Source of the DNA: DAOVRL01 sp964459805
GTDB taxonomy: Bacteria > Planctomycetota > Phycisphaerae > Sedimentisphaerales > Anaerobacaceae
DNA: 9,370 nt
NCBI GenBank assembly: GCA_964459805.1
Contig: CAYWOD010000137.1
Location: forward strand, 1-9,370
Reading direction: 5' to 3'
Positions 5,963-9,370 of this stretch are shown piece after piece; position 1 is the first letter of the stretch, and every line of letters begins with the position of its first letter. Under the pieces are notes generated by a model, which worked only from the letters and a program-made list of their open reading frames with translations, was not told the DNA's origin and ran no database searches. A program made the position numbers and the translations under genes.

Positions 5963-7222
5963 TCAGTGTGTAACCATTCGCAGGAAGATTGGCCTGATAT
6001 GCCGCTCATAGATGTTCTCGGTCACGTTCTGGGCGATGATATCGGCATATTGGGCCAGTGCATCGGTGTATCGTGGTGCCATCTCGGCTGCAACCTTGTA
6101 ACCGACGTGTAGAAGCTGGCGAAGATTCGGATTGTAGTGCTCGCACTGTTGATTATGCCCCAGCGCAGCCGCAAATCGCTGCCCGTCCCACTTTTCAACC
6201 TCGCGGCCACTCGGCAGTTTTCCCCTGTCGATATCGATAACAGTCTCGTATGGCCCGCAGAGCTCGTCGATTCGCGACAGGGCCTCGGCGTAAACCTGCT
6301 TTGCAATGGCAAGTCCGTTCCCGCCCCCCATCGCCAGGCCGATCAATTCTTCCAGCCACGTCGTACCCGCCGTCTTAATATGCAGCCCGGCGTCAAATTT
6401 CTTCAGTGCCCTGTTTATGGGCCCATATATCGAGAACTTATCGCTGCCCGAATGCACGCTGAGCTTGAGCTCCGGAGGCAATCCAAACTCTTCGACCGCA
6501 AACGCCACCACCGCGAGGGTCTGCTCAAACTCCTTCGCAAACAGAGCAACGTCACCGACATAGTCCACCCCCTTATTGAACCGCCCCGTGAATTTCGGCG
6601 CAATCGTCTGCGCCGGTATGCCCTCATCCGCAATAGCCGCCAGAATAAAGAGCATCTCAACCGGCGTCTGGGGCTGGTCCGTCTCGTCCATCGAAACCTC
6701 GGTAACAAACTTACCCTCGCCCTTAACCGCCTCGATATGGCGATAGATTTTACCTGCTTGCCTGACCGCTAAGAGAAATTTGCCTGCCGTCGCCCTGATT
6801 TGCTCTTCGCTAATCTCGAAACTCTCTGCAATCCCGGCAATAGCCGGCGACCCGATATATTTCTTGTGCTTGGCAACAAACGAATTCACCTCCGCTTCCA
6901 CCGACCTGGTCGCAATGAAATCCGCAACGTCAAGCGTAAAGAAATCACTCGATTCGATAAACTCATCAACATTGCCAAGCCCGATATGGTCGGCGTCCAC
7001 AAAATACGCCCCCTCCCACCCGCAGGCGGCCACCGCATCGTCGGCCTCTCGCCGCACGTCTCCCGGCCGCGTCCCTATTATCGTATGCTCCCGATGCGAC
7101 TTGTTCCACACCGGAGTAATATCAAGCCCCTGCTCTTTCGCCTTGGCCACCGCCTCGAGCTGCGCCTTGCCCTGATGACCGAACCGATCGCCAACCCCAA
7201 ACGAATACTTCCCAAGAATCAT
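5963..7222 (-). CDS. uxaE: Tagaturonate epimerase (UxaE family)
   Basis: This cytoplasmic enzyme is predicted to epimerise D-tagaturonate to D-fructuronate, joining the galacturonate (pectin) and glucuronate branches of hexuronate catabolism before mannonate and KDG. The 419-residue protein shows the motif blocks I associate with this family: YFVDADHIGLGNVDEF at 73-88, SMDETDQPQTP at 177-187, APKFTGRFNKGVDYVGD at 208-224, SVHSGSDKFSIYGP at 255-268, HIKTAGTTWLEE at 281-292 and GHNQQCEHYNPNLR at 355-368, supplying several acidic and His residues for a metal site. The ATG start is preceded by AAGGAG with 9-nt spacing. The stop is TGA, which shows TGA is an ordinary stop codon in this genome. It lies 70 bp downstream of the symporter gene and is probably in one operon with it. 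No other uronate genes (uxaC, uxuA, uxuB) are in the window, so the pathway must be completed elsewhere. Confidence 0.9.
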   Translation of the reverse strand: MILGKYSFGVGDRFGHQGKAQLEAVAKAKEQGLDITPVWNKSHREHTIIGTRPGDVRREADDAVAACGWEGAYFVDADHIGLGNVDEFIESSDFFTLDVADFIATRSVEAEVNSFVAKHKKYIGSPAIAGIAESFEISEEQIRATAGKFLLAVRQAGKIYRHIEAVKGEGKFVTEVSMDETDQPQTPVEMLFILAAIADEGIPAQTIAPKFTGRFNKGVDYVGDVALFAKEFEQTLAVVAFAVEEFGLPPELKLSVHSGSDKFSIYGPINRALKKFDAGLHIKTAGTTWLEELIGLAMGGGNGLAIAKQVYAEALSRIDELCGPYETVIDIDRGKLPSGREVEKWDGQRFAAALGHNQQCEHYNPNLRQLLHVGYKVAAEMAPRYTDALAQYADIIAQNVTENIYERHIRPIFLRMVTH

Positions 7223-7292
7223 ACGTCCATTCTCCTTGTGCCATCAAATGCGGAAACCCACTTCCTCTGCATACGCCCCTGATTTTGATATT

Positions 7293-7934
7293 CTATCCTA
7301 CTGCTATCAGGTACACGGAGTAAATAATCGCCGCCACGCATCCCCAGCCGACGAGAAATCCTACAACCGAAGTACGCGATGGAATTGCTATTTCCAGGCT
7401 CGTGCCGGGAAACAGGTTTCGCCTCTCAGGCACTACCGCATCGGCCGGCAAAGTGCACGGAACAGCCACCTGCTCGCCCCGTTGAATCGGAGTTCGAACC
7501 AGAGCATAGAAATTCTCCAGCTTCTTCTTGGCAACCGGCCTGCTGAACAGACTGACCACAATCCCCACAATCGCAAAGAGCATCGCAACGCTCGGCCCAA
7601 ACCTCGCCTCGAAAACATCCGCAGTCGTAATCGCCCTGAAACGCCGCATAACAGGCGCACTCAGCCAGTAAAAGGGCGTCGCAAAAAGCCACAGCCACTG
7701 ATACCATATCCCCGAAAGACCGTTCGTAAAGCTCTTCGACGCCACGCTCACCGCCTGGTCCGAATGCGTCCCCGTCCCAAAAGCGTGAGTTATCATCATC
7801 ACTTTGCCGAACCTGCGGGGCATAAAAAAGTCCGCGATGGTTTTTATCCTCCTCGCAGCCCAAATCCCAATAGCCGTGATACCGACAAGATACAGCCCCA
7901 GAACAAAAACATCCGCAATATGCAATCCAAACAT
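7293..7934 (-). CDS. SSS-family sodium/solute symporter, internally deleted
   Basis: The open frame encodes 213 residues, whereas sodium/solute symporters usually have about 500-650. Residues 1-124 match the normal N-terminus: a first membrane helix (about 8-27), DFFMPRRFGKVMMITHAFGTGTHSDQAV at 35-62 in pieces typical of the family, WYQWLWLFATPFYWL (second/third segment) and TADVFEARFGPSVAMLF at 104-120. Residues from about 127 on match the normal C-terminal end: VSLFSRPVAKKKLENFYALVRTP, then a soluble stretch and a last membrane helix at 190-212. The central helices carrying the sodium and substrate sites are missing, with no frame change. I infer an in-frame deletion of roughly 1 kb or more, joined near 7540-7585; the coding strand there has GATTGTGG repeated with 1 nt between. 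Transport function is very unlikely. It precedes uxaE by 70 bp, suggesting an ancestral uronate importer. A chimeric assembly join is the main alternative. Confidence 0.75.
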   Translation of the reverse strand: MFGLHIADVFVLGLYLVGITAIGIWAARRIKTIADFFMPRRFGKVMMITHAFGTGTHSDQAVSVASKSFTNGLSGIWYQWLWLFATPFYWLSAPVMRRFRAITTADVFEARFGPSVAMLFAIVGIVVSLFSRPVAKKKLENFYALVRTPIQRGEQVAVPCTLPADAVVPERRNLFPGTSLEIAIPSRTSVVGFLVGWGCVAAIIYSVYLIAVG

Positions 7935-8047
7935 CGCTCTTGACTACCTTCTATCGATTATCTCTAACGTTTCTTTCCATTGCCTGTCGGCGCCAATGCT
8001 CTCCGGCAATTCAACAAATTCCTATCACTCCTGCGAATATTGGGAAC

Positions 8048-8089
8048 AGTAGATAGTAAATAATAAGTAGTAAATAGCAAATAAAAATA
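8048..8089. repeat. A/T-rich imperfect tandem repeat
   Basis: Loosely repeated AGTAGATAGTAAATAATA / AGTAGTAAATAGCAAATA units. On the minus strand the tract lies directly after the terminator stem and supplies its U-rich tail. It may be a slippage-prone simple repeat of no separate function. Confidence 0.5.
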
Positions 8090-8117
8090 CCCCGCAGCGC
8101 ATCCGTTCGCTACGGGG
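8081..8117 (-). terminator. Rho-independent terminator of the TPR lipoprotein gene
   Basis: On the minus-strand RNA, CCCCGUAGCG (from 8117-8108) pairs with CGCUGCGGGG (8099-8090), 10 bp with one U-G wobble and an 8-nt loop. UAUUUUUAUUUG follows at once. On the plus strand the same stem would contain a C-A mismatch and has no T-run after it, so the terminator acts on minus-strand transcripts, about 100 nt after the lipoprotein stop codon. Confidence 0.82.
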
Positions 8118-8220
8118 CAATGAAAAAGTAACAAACACTAAAATAATTTGGGCTCACCAAACACCCTCTGTTGAGTCCGGCCGGCCCTTAAAATCTCTTA
8201 CTCCTGCAAACCTTCTCAAT

Positions 8221-8895
8221 CTAACCCGGCTTCTTGGTCTGGTCCTCAGTCTTCCGAGGCATTCTAACTTCCACGCCGAGCCGGCCCAGCTCACCGGCAA
8301 CCTCCGCCTGCCTCGGATCAAGTCGAAAACTCTGCTTAAAATATTCCTTGGCCACATCCTTATCGTTCTTGCTCAAGAAGTAATAGCCCACCTCCCTGTA
8401 AATCTCGGCAGACTCAGGTGACAGGCCAAGGGCCTGCTGATAGCACGCCAAGGCATACTTGTCAACTTTCTCGTCCCGAAACGCATTTCCAAGCTTGAGT
8501 GTCTCCTTCCATGAGCTGCTGACCTGCCTGACATACCTTTCGGCATGAGCGATTGCCTTGGCTTCATTGCCGCTGTCCAGCAGCAATTTTGTAAGCGCTG
8601 CCTGAGCGCCCCTGTGAGCCGGGTTAAAACCCAACGCAGTACTATAATGATACTGCGCCTGTGTCCAGAGCCCGTCACCGCGATACGATTGGCCCAGTTC
8701 GAAATGTACGTCAGGATTCTCGAACTTGCGATCAAGTTCGTTCAGCAAACCGGCCCTTTTATCCGTAGAGGATACTACTTTAGTATTGTCACGCTCAGGT
8801 GACTCGGCCTTCTTCCCCGCGCAGCCGACAAGCAAAACCGCACAAATCAACAAAACCGGAATAACTGAGGTCTCGCGTTTACTATGGTCCGTCAT
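8221..8895 (-). CDS. TPR-repeat lipoprotein
   Basis: A 224-residue secreted, lipid-anchored protein. The N-terminus has basic residues (Lys6, Arg7), a hydrophobic stretch at 11-24 and a lipobox LVGC ending at Cys25, so signal peptidase II processing is expected. A polar linker (26-60) leads into about four tetratricopeptide-like units from about 62 to 200, visible as DVHFELGQSYRGDG, AQYHYSTALGFNP, LGNAFRDEKVDKYALACYQQALGLSP and YREVGYYFLSKND followed by AKEYFKQSFRLDP. These predict a protein-protein contact surface in the periplasm or at the outer membrane. The tail is charged and Lys-rich. The ATG has GGAGG 6 nt upstream, a strong ribosome site. It appears monocistronic, with a terminator about 100 nt downstream. 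TPR lipoproteins are too varied to name a partner; a role in envelope assembly or secretion (PilF/BamD-like) is possible but not shown. Confidence 0.85.
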   Translation of the reverse strand: MTDHSKRETSVIPVLLICAVLLVGCAGKKAESPERDNTKVVSSTDKRAGLLNELDRKFENPDVHFELGQSYRGDGLWTQAQYHYSTALGFNPAHRGAQAALTKLLLDSGNEAKAIAHAERYVRQVSSSWKETLKLGNAFRDEKVDKYALACYQQALGLSPESAEIYREVGYYFLSKNDKDVAKEYFKQSFRLDPRQAEVAGELGRLGVEVRMPRKTEDQTKKPG

Positions 8896-9190
8896 TACTT
8901 GCCTCCGTTACGTTCGTTCCACTTTGCGGCACAAAATCAAGTGGGCCCAACGCGGTGATTCTGCCGCGCTGCAGAAGCTTTTGCAAGCAAAAATTTCAAC
9001 CAATGAATTTTTTTTTCGCCGGTTCTCAAAGGCCAAACACCAACCTATGCACCTCTTGGGCCTGCTTTTCTCAAATCCTACCTTCTTTGTAACAATATGC
9101 CCCCGCAAAGCGGCCAATATATCGGCGGCCCGGTTGAAAACCGCCACCGCTCCAAAAAGGAGATTTTCTTGCAAGTTATTGATTGAACTT

Positions 9191-9218
9191 TTGCAAAATT
9201 GCAGGTTAGGCCTATATT
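9191..9218 (+). promoter_or_regulatory. Candidate sigma70 promoter, plus strand
   Basis: TTGCAA (9191-9196, four of six matches to TTGACA) and TATATT (9213-9218, five of six to TATAAT) are 16 bp apart. Transcription would start near 9225 and run to the right window edge, where a plus-strand gene or small RNA would be expected. This is a consensus match only. Confidence 0.4.
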
Positions 9219-9255
9219 GTTGAAGAAAATCTTCTTTGTGATTTTCTTCAATAAT
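9216..9255. repeat. Strong hairpin at the predicted transcription start
   Basis: TTGAAGAAAATC (9220-9231) and GATTTTCTTCAA (9240-9251) are a perfect 12-bp inverted repeat around an 8-nt loop. Four further pairs, one of them G-U, extend it to 9216-9255. Its place right after a predicted -10 fits an operator or a 5'-leader hairpin. There is no G/C-rich stem, so it is a poor terminator. Confidence 0.7.
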
Positions 9256-9295
9256 TACCTAAGTGCTTATGCCATAATACATTGCCGTTGAAAAG

Positions 9296-9318
9296 AAAAA
9301 ATCAAGAAACGATTTTTT
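9296..9318. repeat. A/T-rich hairpin AAAAAATC / GATTTTTT
   Basis: An 8-bp perfect inverted repeat with a 7-nt loop. It shares the AAAATC/GATTTT motif with the hairpin at 9216-9255. It could be a weak terminator or attenuator for a short plus-strand transcript starting near 9225. Confidence 0.5.
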
Positions 9319-9370
9319 GGCATGGTTCAATCTAATACCCCCCAGGGTAACACTATCCAAGACAGTCGAA

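Larger units (their letters stand above)
7935..8220. other. Intergenic region upstream of the symporter gene
   Basis: 286 bp between the symporter start and the lipoprotein stop. It contains the terminator of the lipoprotein gene (8081-8117), an A/T-rich simple repeat (8048-8089) and about 110 bp (7935-8047) that should hold the promoter of the symporter-uxaE unit. I could not find a well-spaced -35/-10 pair there and saw no gene. Confidence 0.4.
8896..9370. other. 475-bp region without a convincing gene
   Basis: No ORF here has protein-like composition. It must hold the promoter of the lipoprotein gene on the minus strand, though none with good spacing was found. It contains a plausible plus-strand promoter (9191-9218), a strong hairpin (9216-9255), a second A/T hairpin (9296-9303 with 9311-9318) and a G/C hairpin near 9131-9143 (CGGTT-GAA-AACCG). 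The palindromic hexamer TTGCAA occurs three times (8981, 9169, 9191). The right end may be the leader of a plus-strand gene beyond the window. Confidence 0.5.

Noticed and set aside
5791..6009. Minus-strand 72-residue ORF overlapping the uxaE end
   Set aside because: It is mostly translation of P3 and spacer DNA in a frame alternative to uxaE, with no family resemblance.
7485..7510. tRNA T-arm-like GGTTCGAACTCC on the minus strand
   Set aside because: The bases flanking TTCGAA do not form a 5-bp T-stem, no acceptor or anticodon arms are present, and it lies inside the symporter coding frame.
8908..9174. Minus-strand 88-residue ORF with a TTG start
   Set aside because: No recognisable domain, Cys- and Arg-rich composition typical of chance translation, no good ribosome site, and its frame overlaps the lipoprotein gene's leader.

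Overview
The window reads as a chromosomal stretch of a free-living bacterium of medium G+C. No gene gives a firm taxonomic placement. The mix of a carbohydrate-uptake symporter remnant, a tagaturonate epimerase of the UxaE family, widely spaced genes and short intergenic palindromic repeats suggests a polysaccharide-degrading member of the PVC/Planctomycetota group (for example Phycisphaerae). That is an inference from gene style, not a proof. All recognised genes lie on the minus strand except one, the toxin gene of an AbiE-type toxin-antitoxin pair.

Layout from left to right. Positions 1-154 are intergenic with a short repeat-rich tract. A minus-strand pair follows: ftsK (DNA translocase, 3593-1170, TTG start), then 52 bp downstream a PfkB/1-phosphofructokinase-like sugar kinase (1117-155). 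Next comes an AbiE module. A plus-strand AbiEii nucleotidyltransferase toxin (3853-4725) is interrupted by one in-frame TGA at 4231-4233. It converges on and overlaps by 24 bp an intact minus-strand AbiEi-like antitoxin (5577-4702). Upstream of the antitoxin, 5578-5962 is a 385-bp non-coding block with three long palindromes that share a 16-bp core (GTAGTATnnATACTAC) but have different, individually self-complementary arms, plus a fourth weaker hairpin.

Further right is a minus-strand sugar-acid pair: an SSS-family sodium/solute symporter gene (7934-7293) that seems to have lost its whole central membrane domain by an in-frame deletion, followed by uxaE (7222-5963, tagaturonate epimerase, uronate catabolism). 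A rho-independent terminator near 8081-8117 closes the last gene, a TPR-containing lipoprotein (8895-8221). The final 475 bp hold no convincing gene but contain a plausible plus-strand sigma70 promoter with a strong hairpin at its expected start site.

The functional units are chromosome segregation (FtsK), sugar phosphorylation (PfkB), uronate use (symporter remnant plus UxaE), an envelope lipoprotein, and a toxin-antitoxin module that appears to be decaying from the toxin side. The most unusual signal is the palindrome cluster beside the antitoxin: pairing is kept while the arm sequence changes, which points to a hairpin-forming or structure-recognised element.
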